Shown here piece by piece: positions 32,683 to 46,412 of a stretch of 64,000 bases of DNA. Both the position numbers and the translations under genes were made by a program. The notes under the pieces are model-generated. The model was given only the letters and a program-made list of their open reading frames with translations. It made no database searches and had not been told where the DNA came from. Origin of the DNA: Rotaria sordida (lineage: Eukaryota > Rotifera > Eurotatoria > Philodinida > Philodinidae); contig CAJNOL010000227.1 of NCBI GenBank assembly GCA_905250125.1, forward strand, positions 124,001 through 188,000, written 5' to 3'. Each line of letters starts with the position of its first letter. The first letter of the stretch is position 1.

Positions 32683-35384
32683 TATATTAATAGCGCCATT
32701 TTCTTTTTACTAATTTCATCGTTGATATCGAATAACTTTATTCATAAGACTATTTCTATAAATTGCAAACAATTGAACTGATCAAGAAGAAATACAGGGC
32801 AAAATGGAATATCAATTCATGTGAAAAAGATCGCTAACAAAACATTAGTCTAATGTATGGTCAGAAAGGTTTTTGTTATACAGGAGTGAAATAACCTTTG
32901 AAAAGTCCAAAGAATTAGTTTGGACGAAACTTGTGGATCGATGTTTTCGGTGAACATATTTGTGCATTTTGGCCTACTTGAAAGCATTTTAGACGAGTAG
33001 AAAGCTATTATAGGTCGCGATCGAAATTCGAATATCGGTTTGGAGATGTTGTATCTATTTTTGTTCAAGAGTAGTAAGGGACTTTTTGAAAGACCTGGAA
33101 AAGTTACTTTTAATGGTGAGCTAACAAGTTTTTGTTTACTCTATAAATCTCTTTTCGAATGTGCTAAAAGTTGTCGGAGTCATTTGTTTTGTAGAGCAAG
33201 CTTTCAACGAAGATTGTTTTCAAGAGCTTCTTGCAACCTAAAACGGTTGTTGTTGATTTTTCAAAAATAAATATTTAGGAAGAACGAAAATTTAGGTGCT
33301 TTGCCGTGCACTAGTCTGGAACAAAATTTCTGGTCCTAACTTATAGCTTTTGACTCGTCGGAAATACTTCCTAGCGAGTCAAACGTGAACAAATATCTTG
33401 TCTAAAAATTTTTCGATCATCTACCTAGCATTTAAGACAAGCATTTATTACTTTAATGGAAGTAAACGATTGATATGAATCATAGGTGTTTAAAAAAAAA
33501 TATGCAGTGTTTTTTTCTATAAAACATCTAATGATTAGCATTTTATTATTATTTTTACGAAACACGCTTTATCCTTCACATGGCAGTCTTGCCAACAAAA
33601 TCACTGACTGGATGAGAGTGTAATATGGTAATTTTCAATAGGCTGAAAAACAACCAGCATCAGCATCAAGGTAATTGAGTATATTGAATTCATGCGAGTC
33701 AAAAAAAAAGAAATAAAATGAAGTACTGTAAGTGATTCAGTCAATGTATGTCAGAATGAAGATAAAATTTAATCAATGTCATCGAAAATGCTGATTTTTT
33801 TTTTCTTAAATTCACACAATATGGAATTTGTCCTTTGGAACATTGATTGGACTCGATAGTGATAAATTTTCACGGTAGTCTTGGTTGTCATAGAAAGCTA
33901 AGGTGATCGTTTCTTTCCCGACCATAAGTTTTTAGACTTTTTATTTTTATTCTATATGCGCTTCAAAATTTACATATTATTTCGTGTATTTTCGAAGAAT
34001 GATTTTTTCGATAAAAAAAGTTGACACTCGACTCCGATTCTCAATCACAGTATATCCGATCGAACTGAAACTTTCTTCTACTTATATATTAGAAAGTGTT
34101 TAGGGTAGCTAATTTTTTTCTTGTTTCAAAATATAATGTATCGCTGATTTTCACTAGTGTTGATCAAAAGAAGTTGCATTTAACAAAACACATGTATTTT
34201 TGCGTGTATGCTCAGTATTATGATCATTTATTCGAGTGAAAGAAAATAAAAAGAAACCAGAAAAAAAGTGAGTACCTCAAACAGTGTCTGGTATCTGTTA
34301 GAAACTGTCAACTCTATCAGATGTATTGCAGCTGCGAAAGCGAGGCAATGAAAGTGGTGCTCGTTAGGCTCAAAACTTTCGGGCCCAATCGAACCATACT
34401 TTGATATTTTCAATGAAATTGTCTAATTGGAATTGGATAGTCGCTCCAAAGATTCGAAATACTTTTTGTTTTTTTTTGGATTCAGTGACTAGCACATCCT
34501 ACACATCTCTCAGATGATTAAAGCTCATTGGGTTCGAATCTGATACTAACCCGACAGGCTCTAGATGAGAAAGACGATTTTTCAGCCTTTGCAACCCCGA
34601 TAACTCTCAGTAAGAAACATTTGAGAATTTTGAATCTATGACAACGTCTGCTCTATTCATCGAAATCTATCTACCATAAGTTTCAAAATTTTCTGATAAG
34701 ACGGAGAGCATACTCTTTAGTGGTTTGACCATATGCATGAATAACTAATACACGAATTAAGTTAAGATTATTAATTACTTTTTATAATCCAATGTTATAT
34801 GAATTTACATTATCATTAATTATGATTCTTATTTAATGGGCTCAACATTAACGCTGATTTTTCGTGATGCTGAATAACTATTGTATGGATTGTTCCTTGT
34901 GATCAATTTTCCTTCTGCAATGATGACATCCGTCTTGAAAAATTTTCTTGTTTTAATAGATTATTCTACGACATGTACTGTTCTGCTTTTTTTTTGTATT
35001 GATAATTAGATATTTAAAATAAAAACTACATAGAATCGATATTTATTCTTATATATTCATATTTCTCACAGTAGTATTCCAAAAATATACAATTCGAGGA
35101 TTATAATCAAATAGGAAATGTAAGAATTGATATTTTTCTTTATTGAACAATTTAAATAACTAATGAAAGAATGAGTTAATTAGTTTTGACAAGCCGAAAA
35201 TGACTTCCTTCTATAATCGTTCTTCCCCTCCGGAAATGATAATGACTACTCAAGAAATTTTCTATGCATATAAATGATGCTGAGCCTATATATTTAAATT
35301 TTTAATTCAGCTATATTCTACTTTTTAAAAGAAAAAGGTTTAGACAGTAATTATATATCTTCTGTTTATTAGTAAAAATCTTCA
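32683..35384. other. Intergenic stretch
   Basis: No gene recognised. Part of it (34021-34085, GTATATCCGATCGAACTGAAACTTT) resembles the foldback repeat inside the ERM intron at 52381-52690, so old repeat copies are likely. GGTTCGAATCTG at 34531 is tRNA-like but no cloverleaf forms. Confidence 0.4.
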
Positions 35385-35672
35385 GTGTTTTTGCAAGTTA
35401 AAGAAACAAGTGTAAGTTATTATAGCCACTTAAAACTATATGATGTAAAACAGTATTCTGCTTATCTATTATTTATTAGTTCTATAGAACAAATGAAAAA
35501 TGTATATCCTAATGAAATCAAACACATAACACATTATCCCTTTACTATATTCCTAAAAACAAAAAAAATCCGAATCTCTTGTCAAGTAATCGATTGTGCA
35601 ATACTAATAAAAACAAGTAGAATTCTATTTAATGTATTTAAATATTCTGTTTTCGAAATTACCATTCAATAG
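35385..35672 (+). other. Unassigned 95-codon open frame
   Basis: The frame starts with MFLQVKETSVSYYSHLKLYDVKQ and ends with TAG. It has no membrane segment, domain or signal peptide that I recognise, and no partner exon. It may be chance in AT-rich DNA. Confidence 0.15.
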
Positions 35673-38411
35673 AAGGATCATTCATGTTTTTCTTTTTTTC
35701 TTTTTAAAAAATAATTATTCTAATCTCTCTTCTCTCTTTCTTTAGTAAATATACATTTTTGAATATTTATTTGATATGTGAAATCTAAAAGTGATATACC
35801 CGATAATAGAAAATATCTCTTGTATGCATTTTAATGATGATGATAATGATGAATCAAATCAACATATAATATATATACATGTTGTACATAAATGAAGCGA
35901 GCGAGAAAAAAAAGAAAATTTACATGAATAAAAAATCAGTACGAGGTCATATAATGTGATGATGACGGCTAGAAAAGAAGAGATGGTGTATGCATAATCA
36001 ATTAGAGAAAGAAAAAAAAAAAAAAAAGAGAGAAACGAGACGAGAAAGCTACACATTCATATGACTCGTCACTAACAACGATTACAATCATCAGATATGG
36101 TAAGCGTTTTACTTTGTAATCTAACAGGTATTTCTACCTGTGATATTTTTTGTTTTTAACTATAACTGTTTAATTTTTTTATTTTTACAATAAAGAAGAC
36201 TTTTCTTGTCATAAATTCGTATTTTTGAGTTAATATTTTCTTTGTTTTTCGCAAAAGTTAAGTTTTTGCAAACAAAAACAAAAACGAAGAGAATATAATA
36301 ACTTAAATCATTATCTTGTTTTCGATATGTATATATACTACTATTATTATCGACAAGTTCTAGAAGTTCTATTGTATCATATGTTTTATATACTAGTGTA
36401 GGTAATGAAATAAGAAGAGAATGCATACATACATATAAATATATATATATATTCAAATTCGAGTTTGATCTCATTAGCCACCATCTCCAAAGTTCTCTTT
36501 TTTTCTTTTTTCTCGCGCCGTGAACGTAACATGCTTGCATCTCCTCATCGTTGAGAGGCGAACAGGAGCTCGTGTCCGCGCTCCCCGTTATGTATGCAAA
36601 TAGTATGTATATTCATTTTATTGCATTCAGTTTATAATAATTCCTCTCTCTGCATCTCTCTCTCTCTCTCTCTCTCTCCCTCTTCTCTGCTTTTTACGTC
36701 GTCACTTTCTCGAGTTTTCTCAACAAAACCAATACGAATACTGAAGAGGACCAAGAATAGTATTCTTCTATTTATTGTTAGTTTTCCCTTGATTATGTGG
36801 ATATTTGAGGTAAGATATTGAAATAATTTTTTAGAACAAGCACTTTTAATGATATTCAAAAGATATTTAATATCGAATACTTTTTTTTTTGAATGTATTA
36901 CTACTTGTATATATTAATTGAAATCGATGAATTTTACTCAAATTCATAATTAAAGTTAAGTTTTTTTTTTTCTTGTATAATTATTCAATCTATCTTCTAG
37001 TTTCAAGAAACATATGCATAAAATTCTTTGAGAAAGTACTTCAAGTGCCTACCGATCGATCTTTTCGTTTTTTTTTTTTTTTTCTATAGTTGATATATGT
37101 TAATTTTAAACAATTATTTCTCGATGTATTATAATATCGAAAAATATAATTATTTGAAAATTTATGAATTTTTATGTTCGAAATTCGTTGCTTTTTTCAT
37201 GATAGGTAAACAGTAAAAAAAAATATACAATGTTATCTGAACATGATTACTTGTCAGTAAAGCATAGAATTAGTCAATCGCTATTACTAAGTTAACAGTC
37301 CAACCTCATTTATTTAATTAACAACGAAAAAATTCAGAGAATACAAATCATTATTATAATCAGACTTTTATTATAAAATTATTAAATAGAAACTGAGGTT
37401 ATATATATATATATTCGTAAAGTTCTGCTAAGCTATAACTATATATTATTTCAACTCTACGAAGAAATCATATTTCATACTATTGTCTATTTATGTAGAA
37501 CATTCTATCCAAGATTGGTCAGTCATAATGTTTTCTTTTTTTTTTTGCATTTTTTATTAATGATAATTAATTGAAGTACACTTAAGTTATGTTAATTATT
37601 CAGTGAATACAATCAAATTGAGAGTAAATTCATTTCAAATGAAAGATGAAATTGAGTATGTCTAATTAAAAAAAATTTTTTTTTTCTTAAATATCATTTA
37701 TTTCTATGTTTATATTGTAATCGGAAGAAAATCAAAGTGATTTGATAAGGAACAAAAAAAAATCCATGTCGAATTTATATGTTTACTGAAGAAAATATCG
37801 ATGAATTCAAGAAAAAAAATTTAACTAAAGCAAAAAACATAGGAAGTACTTAACTGGATATTCTTCTGAAAATTATTTCAGAATCAAAAGAGAAATGTCG
37901 TCCCGTATCACAGGGATTGGGAAGCAAAAAAAGAATCGTTTAGCTCCTTTGGGAAAAAGCAAAAATTTTACAAGATTGGAGAGTCACCTCTCTCGATCCT
38001 TCTCCCGCTCGGGGTATTAGTATCCAAAGATACTTGTATGCGACCTCATCAGTATATAATACCCTGTATTAAAAGTTTTCTCAAATGTTACCTACTTGAG
38101 CAGCCAGCAGTATGTGTATCAAAGTATGCAAAAAAAAAAGACAAATATTTGTGGCATACTGGTAACATGGTATCCACTTGGATACCTTAAATTCAATAGT
38201 TTCATTAGTTGACAATAAATATGTAGAACTTTTCTATTGTATCTTTTTGTTTGGTATTAGGAAATCATTCTTTTTTTCGAACGTTTAAGATTTTTATATC
38301 ATACAAGAATAATCCTTCAATTTCATATAAAATAAAGAAAATCATCTTTGATATACTTCTCATTGTAAAACTCTTTTTTGTTGTGAATAACTTATCAATT
38401 GAAACAGAAAA

Positions 38412-38538
38412 CAGTGGCGAGACCGAGGAGAGCTCTTCTGCTACGAACCTTCTAGCTCCTGGCAAAATTTTTAAAGCAAAAAAAATTTATCTTTGAAAAA
38501 TCTCGCAAGGTAAAGAACGTGACTTAGTTCCGCCACTG
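38412..38538. mobile_element. Small hAT-like MITE
   Basis: 127 bp with inverted ends CAGTGGCGAGACC and its imperfect complement (CAGTGGCGGAACT read inward from the right). The 8-bp flanks ACAGAAAA and TTACAAAA agree at 5 of 8 positions, so the duplication is weak. CAGTGGCG is a common hAT-type start. Confidence 0.5.
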
Positions 38539-40109
38539 TTACAAAATCAAAATCTAACAATCTTCTACAAATGAAATTAAACTTCTTAATATCTTTTTTT
38601 TCAAAACTAAAATCATACTTTAACCACAATTTTGTTCAATTTTTCATAACTAACAAAATATTAAGAAATCAATATTTGATAATGTAGAACTTGTTCTTTT
38701 TTTACTTATCTATAAAATCAATTTATTTTTCATTTTAGAACTACATCTACAAAATGTTACAACTACATTATAATACTCAAATATATTGGCAATTCATCGT
38801 ACACTAGTGCCCTCTACTGATTATAATAATGGTGATGACAGTTCGAAGTGAGTAATTTGACACGCCTCATAAACGATGAGATGTGCAAGCGAATGACTAG
38901 TAAATGAGTCTCGTTCCATTAGTATTGACAACCACTTGCCACTTATTCTAATAGTTCATGTTCACTGACACACGCATGTATATTCAAATGGCGGAACAAG
39001 TCGTGCGTGTGTCAAACAAGAAGAAAAAAACCATTGTGCCATCAATTGAAATTGATCTATTGCTCTTGTATGAAAGCAGATGGAATATTTAGAAAGAAAA
39101 AAAAAAAAAGCTTTTTTTTCGTTGTTACTGTTTGTTGGTTGATTAGTTGTCATCATAAGTTAATGGAATTAGAAAATGTATTTATCATGTCAGATGGTAG
39201 AAATTAAAGGAAGTTTTTATATTACATTTGTCTATGCTCAGTTGAATATTGTTTGAGAAGGTATACTATCTTATTCTTTTTCTCTCTTATATACTATCAA
39301 GTCAATAAATTTCTCACATTACTTAACTTAAATACCATTGGAAAACAAAATTCATCTAACATATTTATATATAATTGATTGATTACAAAAGAAGAAAAGT
39401 AAATTGAATTTTATTTTTTTCTATAAAAGAAAGTTAATATCCTTTTCACACATATCTATCTAATTAAAAAAAAAGACAACTAAGTTTGTTTCGATAAAGT
39501 CATTTATATATGTATGTCACGTCTTTATCTGTGCGCTCCTCCCCTTTCCATCCGGTCCCTTGATTGGACTCATCTGCTCTTCTACAAAAATGATTGATAG
39601 TCTTGTCTTGTTGTATATATTGTTTTCTTTTTTTTTTTTTGTTCATCAACACATGCTTCGATAATATTGTCGGCAGCTTATATATATATATATATATGCT
39701 TGACTTTACTCTTCGTCTTACTGTCATGATCAACTCAAGACGAAACGAAATCCGATCGATACTCATTGGTATGCAGCTTTTTTTTTCTTCTCTTTCAACA
39801 TGAGCACATCGGCAAATAAGAAAATAAAAGAACCAATCGAAATGCATACTCTATATAACATAGTTTATTAAATTTCTTTGAAAATAAAAAAAAAAAAAAT
39901 TTGTTATTATTTTATTTAAAATAAAAAAAAAATGTAAAATAAAAAAAGCATTATTATTGACATACACATGTATATATACATTTTTTTTTTCTCATATATA
40001 TGTTGATGTAGCCTATTCAATATGTGTCTATAATTCGATTAGAGTTCGCTTCACTAAATTTAAACTTAGAAATGTCAACAAGATGTGCGAGCCATAAAGA
40101 GAAATAGTG

Positions 40110-40140
<31 letters not shown>

Positions 40141-40329
40141 CTAATAGAAATATGATCGATGCCGCTCGTTTGAAGACTAGAAAAAATAAAAATGATCAAA
40201 CAATATATATATGGATACACCAAGTGTGTAGAATAACATTAACAAAATCGTGTAGAAAAGAAAGTTTTTGTTTTCTTTTTTTTTTTCTTGTGTCAACGGC
40301 ATACTGTCATCAAGCAGGAAACGAATATG

Positions 40330-40346
40330 ATTTGCATATATGCAAA
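40330..40346. promoter_or_regulatory. Palindromic octamer pair (possible POU-dimer site)
   Basis: ATTTGCATATATGCAAA contains an octamer ATTTGCAT facing a near-octamer ATGCAAA. POU proteins bind such paired sites as dimers. It lies 1.5 kb upstream of the POU gene. Function is inferred. Confidence 0.3.
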
Positions 40347-41545
40347 AGAAGATAGTAGATAACTGTGTGATCACGCACTTGTCTGTTTGTCTATCTGTCT
40401 TCTTTTGAGTATAGAAATAAGAAATCAACATTTTATGTTTGTTCATCATTGAATTAAAAATTCAAAAAGTGAAATTTTTATTCGTAACAATAGTCTCTTG
40501 TGACTTGGCACGCGCACACATTTTGTGTATTGTTATGTCTCATTCATTGCTATTTGTTTAAAGGTGGGCAAGTGCCAAATGTTGATTATTCGAGTGGATG
40601 TGCGTGATGCTTTTCTTTTCTTCTGTTTGTTTCAAGGTGTCTGCAGAGACAAAAATTAAACAATAGAAAAGAAGCCACATTAAAGACAAATTTTGGTGAA
40701 AAAAAAAAATGATACAGTTATGGTGTGTAGATTAGACAATAAATAAAATAAAATAAAATAAAATCAATATTAAACAAAAAACGAAATGTAAGTGTTGAAA
40801 GGTCATGTATTTGCCAAGGTGCGAGTGGATTAGTTTTAGCTCATTTTTTTTTTCTTCTTTTCGATAAGTAAGAGACGACTGATAATTAGACTCGAACATT
40901 GATCATCTATGTTTTTATATTATTCTTCTTAACTGTATCAAATGATGACAAAGAACAACTCGATTAGCTTAATTTCCCGTGTCTCTGATCCTGACTAGCC
41001 GAAGCAAAGAAAAAAAAAAAAGAAAAACTCTAGCTAATTCAATTTTGTTAGTTATATATCCAGACTTGTCTAATTAGCAATGTTCGATCTCCAACTGATA
41101 TGACCATCTGCTACATGTTTGTATTTTACTATTATTTTTTTTTCTTTTCTTTTTTTTTTTGTCTTTTCAATCGATCAATCGTTCGATAGTTGTGCGACAC
41201 AGGAAATGTCTTGTGTACACACATACGATTAGATTCATCAATCACGCAATGGTAACGACGAAAAGCAAGTAAAGAAGAAAAAGAAGAAAAAAAAAATCCG
41301 ATCATTCTATCCAATCAAAAAAATTCGAGTTTCTACTTCTTCAAACAACCAACCCGTTTTTTCCTCGCTCACTCTCTCTTCACTTGTTGTGTGCATGCAT
41401 ATAGAGAAAAAAAAAAGAATCTATCTTGTCATCGGGCACACACACACACATACAAGAAAAAGGAGCGAAAGCGAAAGAGAGAGAGAGAAGAAAAAAAAAG
41501 ACTCCTTGACAGAAGAAGCATCGGACGGCGGCAAATCTGAATTTC

Positions 41546-41553
41546 ATTTGCAT
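41546..41553 (+). promoter_or_regulatory. Octamer ATTTGCAT upstream of the POU gene
   Basis: A perfect POU consensus octamer, 341 bp before the ATG and followed by TAAA. It could allow self-regulation. Octamers also occur at 36594 and, downstream, at 43541, but one is also found at ~10773, so chance is not excluded. Confidence 0.3.
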
Positions 41554-41893
41554 TAAAAACTGATTATTATTATCCACGCGAAACAGCAGTGCTACTGACC
41601 CCCATATTGATATTCAAATAATACAACGATTCATAGTCGTGTTATATTCCTTTTCTTTTTCTTCTCAAGCACCGATTTCAGTTTATACTAATTGAAATCT
41701 GATTATTAATTCGATTGATAGAAAAAAAGAATAAATAGAATAATGGTAAGTAATCAACATATCAAAACAAAAATTTATCATCCATGAAAGAGAAATTATT
41801 ATAAACAAAAAAAAAACATGTGTTAACTTATTTTTTGTTTTTGTTTTTTGTATTTTTAATAGTTCTTATCTTGTTAATATTTTCAATTAAATC

Positions 41894-43072
41894 ATGTCAA
41901 CATCACCAACATCAACATCAGTTGCAGCAGCTTATGCACTTCATCATCATCATATTCATACACATCATCATATTCATCCATTTCATCATCAACATCATCT
42001 TGAAACATCCAATACATTTTTTTATCCACCAGCATCATCAGATTCATCATCAAATAATACAAATGATTTAGTTTTACAACAAACAGATATTAAACCAACA
42101 AATACATATTTATTTTCAAATACAAAAAGTATTTCACCATCACCAACAAGTCCAACAAATAATATATCAGCAACAGCATGGCCTGTTATTATGCAACATC
42201 ATCCACATAAACAACATACATTAACAATTGAAGATTATTGGACATCAAATCCATCAAATTATTATCAACCATCAACATATCATCATCATCCAAATTATAT
42301 GACAAATCATCAATTTCTTCCAACAACACCAAATGATCATGAACATCATTTTCATTCAAATCAACAAGCAACATCATCATCAAATCAAGGTAATATTATT
42401 GATGATAATGATATAAATCTTTTACAATCACGTACAAATATTAATAATAATGATGATGATGAACATCAAATACATATTGATAATAATGATTTAAATCGTT
42501 TTTCAAAACAATTTAAACAACGACGTATTAAACTTGGTTATACACAAGCTGATGTTGGTCTTGCACTTGGAAATCTTTATGGTAATGTATTTAGTCAAAC
42601 AACAATATGTCGTTTTGAAGCATTACAATTAAGTTTTAAAAATATGTGTAAATTACGTCCATTATTAGCTAAATGGTTAGAAGATTCAGAATCACAAACA
42701 GGTACAACAAATTCAATGGAAAAAATTGCAGCTAGTGGACGTAAACGTAAAAAACGTACATCAATTGAAATTAGTATAAAACAATCACTTGAATTACATT
42801 TTGCTCGAAATCCCAAACCAGCAGCACAAGATATAACACAATTAGCTAATCAATTACAACTTGAAAAAGAAGTTGTTCGTGTATGGTTTTGTAATCGACG
42901 ACAAAAAGAAAAACGTGTCACACCACCATTAGTAAATGGTACAGCATCAGCATCAAATAATAATAATAATAATAATCATCATCATCATAATATAAAAAGT
43001 TCAAGTACATCACCAACACCTACTGGAACTGGAGAAGAATATTATGAATATCATTATCCAACACATTTGTAA
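41894..43072 (+). CDS. Class III POU-homeodomain transcription factor
   Basis: An intronless gene of 392 codons. The POU-specific domain (199-266) reads [20 protein letters not shown], then [20 protein letters not shown] and [15 protein letters not shown]; this is closest to POU3 (Brn-1/2/4, Oct-6) proteins, which bind octamer DNA in neural and excretory development. A 15-residue linker (267-281) leads to the homeodomain (about 283-341, [20 protein letters not shown] ... [14 protein letters not shown]) with Cys333 at the usual POU homeodomain position 50. The N-terminal 195 residues are low-complexity and rich in His, Ser, Thr, Asn and Pro; HHHH and Asn runs recur after the homeodomain. Single-exon structure is also usual for vertebrate POU3 genes. 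AATAAA lies at 43195. The ATG at 41894 is the first in frame, shortly after a T-rich tract. Confidence 0.93.
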   Translation: MSTSPTSTSVAAAYALHHHHIHTHHHIHPFHHQHHLETSNTFFYPPASSDSSSNNTNDLVLQQTDIKPTNTYLFSNTKSISPSPTSPTNNISATAWPVIMQHHPHKQHTLTIEDYWTSNPSNYYQPSTYHHHPNYMTNHQFLPTTPNDHEHHFHSNQQATSSSNQGNIIDDNDINLLQSRTNINNNDDDEHQIHIDNNDLNRFSKQFKQRRIKLGYTQADVGLALGNLYGNVFSQTTICRFEALQLSFKNMCKLRPLLAKWLEDSESQTGTTNSMEKIAASGRKRKKRTSIEISIKQSLELHFARNPKPAAQDITQLANQLQLEKEVVRVWFCNRRQKEKRVTPPLVNGTASASNNNNNNNHHHHNIKSSSTSPTPTGTGEEYYEYHYPTHL

Positions 43073-44469
43073 ACAATTCTTTTTCTTTCTTTTTTTTTTC
43101 GAGTTTTTTTTCTCTTTTTCACTTGTTACACACTTTACACAGTGTTTCTTTTTTTTTTTGGCTCTCTCTATATTTTGTGTGATACTGTCAACAAAATAAA
43201 AAATAAAAAATAAATAATCTATGAATCTATAAGACTCACGTCAATTATGTTAATAGACAAGTGTCACGAAAAAAGAAAGTCAACAGATCATTACAAAAAG
43301 AAGAAAAAAAGGAAGGATTCAATGATTGCGGCTTCTTTCTCTCTGATCTGATGACAATGAATAGGATTTACTGTGAGTATAGTTAATCAAAAGGGAGACC
43401 AGATGGTTGGATCAACTGCATCTACTTTTTTTTTTCTCTTGTGAATGTTGTCTTTACGATGAGTCTATAATGAAAATGTTACTTCTTCATGCACAATGTC
43501 CCTATGGTGTGTAATATTAAGGCAAGCGCATCCATATTATATTTGCATCTCAATCACTGTGTCACTTGTGTACTTCTATCGACATATGTTGATGATCTTG
43601 TATACGTATAAATCAAACAAAAAATTGACATTCGTATGTGACTTTTTTCTGTTATTCACGATTAGGTGAGAGAGACAGACAGAAAAAGAGTATCCTCGCT
43701 TTCTTTCAGTGTCAAATACACAATAAATATATATATATATATTTCAATTGAAATATAACCGATGACACACTCGTTTAAGCACACGTATACGCATATATAT
43801 ATATACGATCTCTTTGAATTAAAGTCTGTTCCGGTTCCGCTGTCTTATTTTTATAGAAGTTACGTTTATCAATATAATGCTTATTCTTCTAAAAATGTTG
43901 AACAATTGCCGACAATATTCTTATTTTATTTTTTATTTTTCTAAGGAGGAAATAGATAGCATGAGAATGTGTGAGAAAGATCAAGAGTGATGTTGTGTTA
44001 AAATATACAACAACAAAAAAAAAAACAAAAGGATATGATTTCAAACTTATGCCGAATGGATTATTTTGATATAATTGGCACATAGTCTTGAAATTTATTA
44101 TTCGTTAGTATATTGAATATTGATTTCAATTTCTTATCATTAGGATTTGTTATAGCGAGAGTTTTTTTTTTAAAGGGAATCAGATAAGGTTTTTTTCGTT
44201 GATCTCTACACATGATAAACATAAGTGTTCGAGTTTGATTTAGTTTTTCAAGTGTTCTGGTGTCTCAATGTTGAAATATTATATATTCTAGATATTTATT
44301 GAGTGATTTGACATACATAAAATTTATGCAAAATATGTAGTGCTTTGCAAACAAATTTATATTTTTTCAAAATGTTTCTACCAATGATTTTCGGATTTTT
44401 AGACTAAATGAATGTATGAATTAACTTCAAGAACTCACAAGAGAACCTCTTCAACTGTCTTCTGTCCAT
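43073..44469. other. Intergenic downstream of the POU gene
   Basis: 3' region of the POU gene with poly(A) signals near 43195-43215, an octamer ATTTGCAT at 43541, AT repeats near 43727-43741 and 43795-43804. No gene recognised. Confidence 0.4.
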
Positions 44470-44970
44470 TTCAATGATTTTTTTTGCTCATTGATACCAC
44501 ATAGTGTTCTAATAAAAACTTCAAAAGAATTTCGATTCCTATTGAGATTTGAACTAACCTATCGAATTTTGATCTGAATCTTTGTGCATATAGAGAACTC
44601 AACTAAACTAGTTTTCATAAAAAAGAAATTCAAAAGTTTTGAGCAAAATCTCTTCAAGATATAGATCCTTTTCCTTAGATAGGGTATACAACATGCGGTT
44701 TTTTGAAAGCTTCGTATCTCAAAGAGACTTTGTTTGAAACGTCTGAATTTTTTTTTATGAAAGTGAGTCTAGTTGAGTTCTATACATGTGCAAAGTTTCA
44801 GAACGAAATTCGAAAAGATGAGTTTTCTGAAAATTTGAGCCTTCTAGAAAATAGACATATTAAAAATCTGATAGCTAAGTCAAATATCGATAGGAATCCA
44901 AATCGTTTTTGAGTTTCTATTGGAACACTATGTAGTATCTATAAGCAAAAAAAGAAAATCATTGAAATCG
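44470..44970. repeat. Foldback repeat E
   Basis: The left arm (44470-44675) and right arm (44704-44970) are reverse complements with about one mismatch in five and a ~28-bp loop. Shared blocks include TTTCAATGATTTT, ACATAGTGTTC, CGATTCCTAT, TAGAACTCAACTA and TTTTCATAAAAAA. It is older than repeats A and B. Open frames across it are not genes. Confidence 0.65.
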
Positions 44971-46228
44971 GAAGGGAAAAATGTAGATGAAGAAGTTTCC
45001 TCGTCAGTTAATATTATTCGAGGAATATGGAAAACTCTTGTCATTATTGAGTTTGACTAAAATTTTGCAACATTATTTCTTTTCACAAAATATTCAAAAG
45101 GAGAATAACGTCGTCTTTTCGTTTTATTTGAAAGAAAAAAAGTACGTTTTTGAGTGGAAAGAAAGACTTATATCGGGATTGTGAGAAGTGATCAAAAAGT
45201 AATCAAATGTTCATCACTCCGTTTTTTTTTTCGATCAATAGTTGAACATGCATGTGAGGAAAAGAGAAAAGACAGTCTACGTCGGTTTATAATGTCGTTT
45301 ACATGCCAGTTTACAAAGTAGAGTCTTGTAATCATTTCTTGTAACATATTCATATGTTCGGACGATAATATCCACTTTTAATGACAGAACAAAGTCTATA
45401 GTTCTGTTCTATTGCAGCCATGTATTCGTATCGAGAATACAGGAAGCATCAGGATGACTATCCATTCAAATGACTAACTGTTTAGCTTTATCCATATCTT
45501 TTGCTAAAACTACATTAATATTTTTCATGATAAAATAATGAGATATGATTTATCGAACTATCTCCATAATTTACTTTCTGAAGTATAGATATTAATAATT
45601 CTAATTCGTTCTTCAAGATGCAGATCGGATTGTGCATATAGTAGACAGTCTGATAGTAGAATAGATAGTTAGAAAACGTAGTACGTATAACAGGGTGAGT
45701 CTATTCAGCCGACTTCATCTAATATCATGATGTTGAATTGATATGTAGCGGCAAGTAGGCAAGCTTCAGCTCAACGAAGATCAATAAGAAGATGGTTTTC
45801 GGTAAGATTTATTGTTTCTGCTAAATTTATAAATCTTTCGATAGAGGATTTTCAAAGGGAAATGAATATTTAATTGTTTCATAAGACTCTGTCAATAGTT
45901 ATCAATTATTTTTTTTTATCATCTGAATATAAAACATATAACTATAATTAGAAAGAAATTTTTATAGCTTATTTCGAGTTCTTCATTAATAGTTTTTCGT
46001 TTGTTGGTTTTCTTTTTTATATATTTAATGAATTATTTATCATTTCACTATTAACATCACTCTGGAGAAATAAACAATAATAATTGTAAACTAAAAAAAA
46101 AATCGAACTTAATTCAATTGCTAATAATATTTCATTCTTACAATCTGTCAAAGCTTTTTTTTTTCAATTTAGACTTTTCAATTAAATGAATGTGGTTGCT
46201 ACTTTTAATCGAGTTTATTTTATTTCTT
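44971..46228. other. Intergenic, nothing recognised
   Basis: AT-rich sequence without domain-bearing frames. A 65-codon frame at 44987-45184 has no recognisable features. Confidence 0.35.
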
Positions 46229-46412
46229 CAGATATTGATGATGTTGATTAAGAAGAACAATAAGTAATTGTAATATTGATTGTCGTGATTCAGTTGCATA
46301 TTTTATTGCTAATTTAAGAACTATTGAATTTCTTAAATGACATATATAAAATGCACGATCTTCTCGATAAAGTTTATAGGATAACTTAAAAAGAAATTTG
46401 ATTTTTGAATTC
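46229..46412 (-). other. Possible exon or gene fragment
   Basis: A minus frame of ~60 codons ends at TAA and reads KLYREDRAFYICHLRNSIVL, then KLAIKYATESRQSILQLLIV and NQHHQYLKK. It has the even, amphipathic look of a real alpha-helical C-terminal exon, but I cannot name a family or find the upstream exon. It could be the end of a lost gene. Confidence 0.25.

Larger units (their letters stand above)
35673..41893. other. Gene-poor, microsatellite-rich region upstream of the POU gene
   Basis: Six kilobases without a recognisable gene. It holds a CT repeat (~36645-36680), AT repeats (~37397-37415, 39679-39698, 40110-40142), an AAATA repeat (40739-40766) and many A or T runs. It also holds a small hAT-like MITE (38412-38538) and octamer sites at 36594, 40330 and 41546. 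The length, and the developmental regulator at its end, suggest control DNA (inference). Confidence 0.4.

Noticed and set aside
34500-34575. tRNA gene suggested by GGTTCGAATCTG
   Set aside because: No acceptor stem, D arm or anticodon arm can be formed around it on either strand.
41820-42071. Ile/His-rich plus-strand frame over the start of the POU gene
   Set aside because: It is the shifted frame of the His/Ser-rich N-terminus of the POU protein.
44703-45184. Two short frames with charged residues
   Set aside because: The first lies in the right arm of a foldback repeat and the second just beside it; neither has a domain, signal or splice partner.
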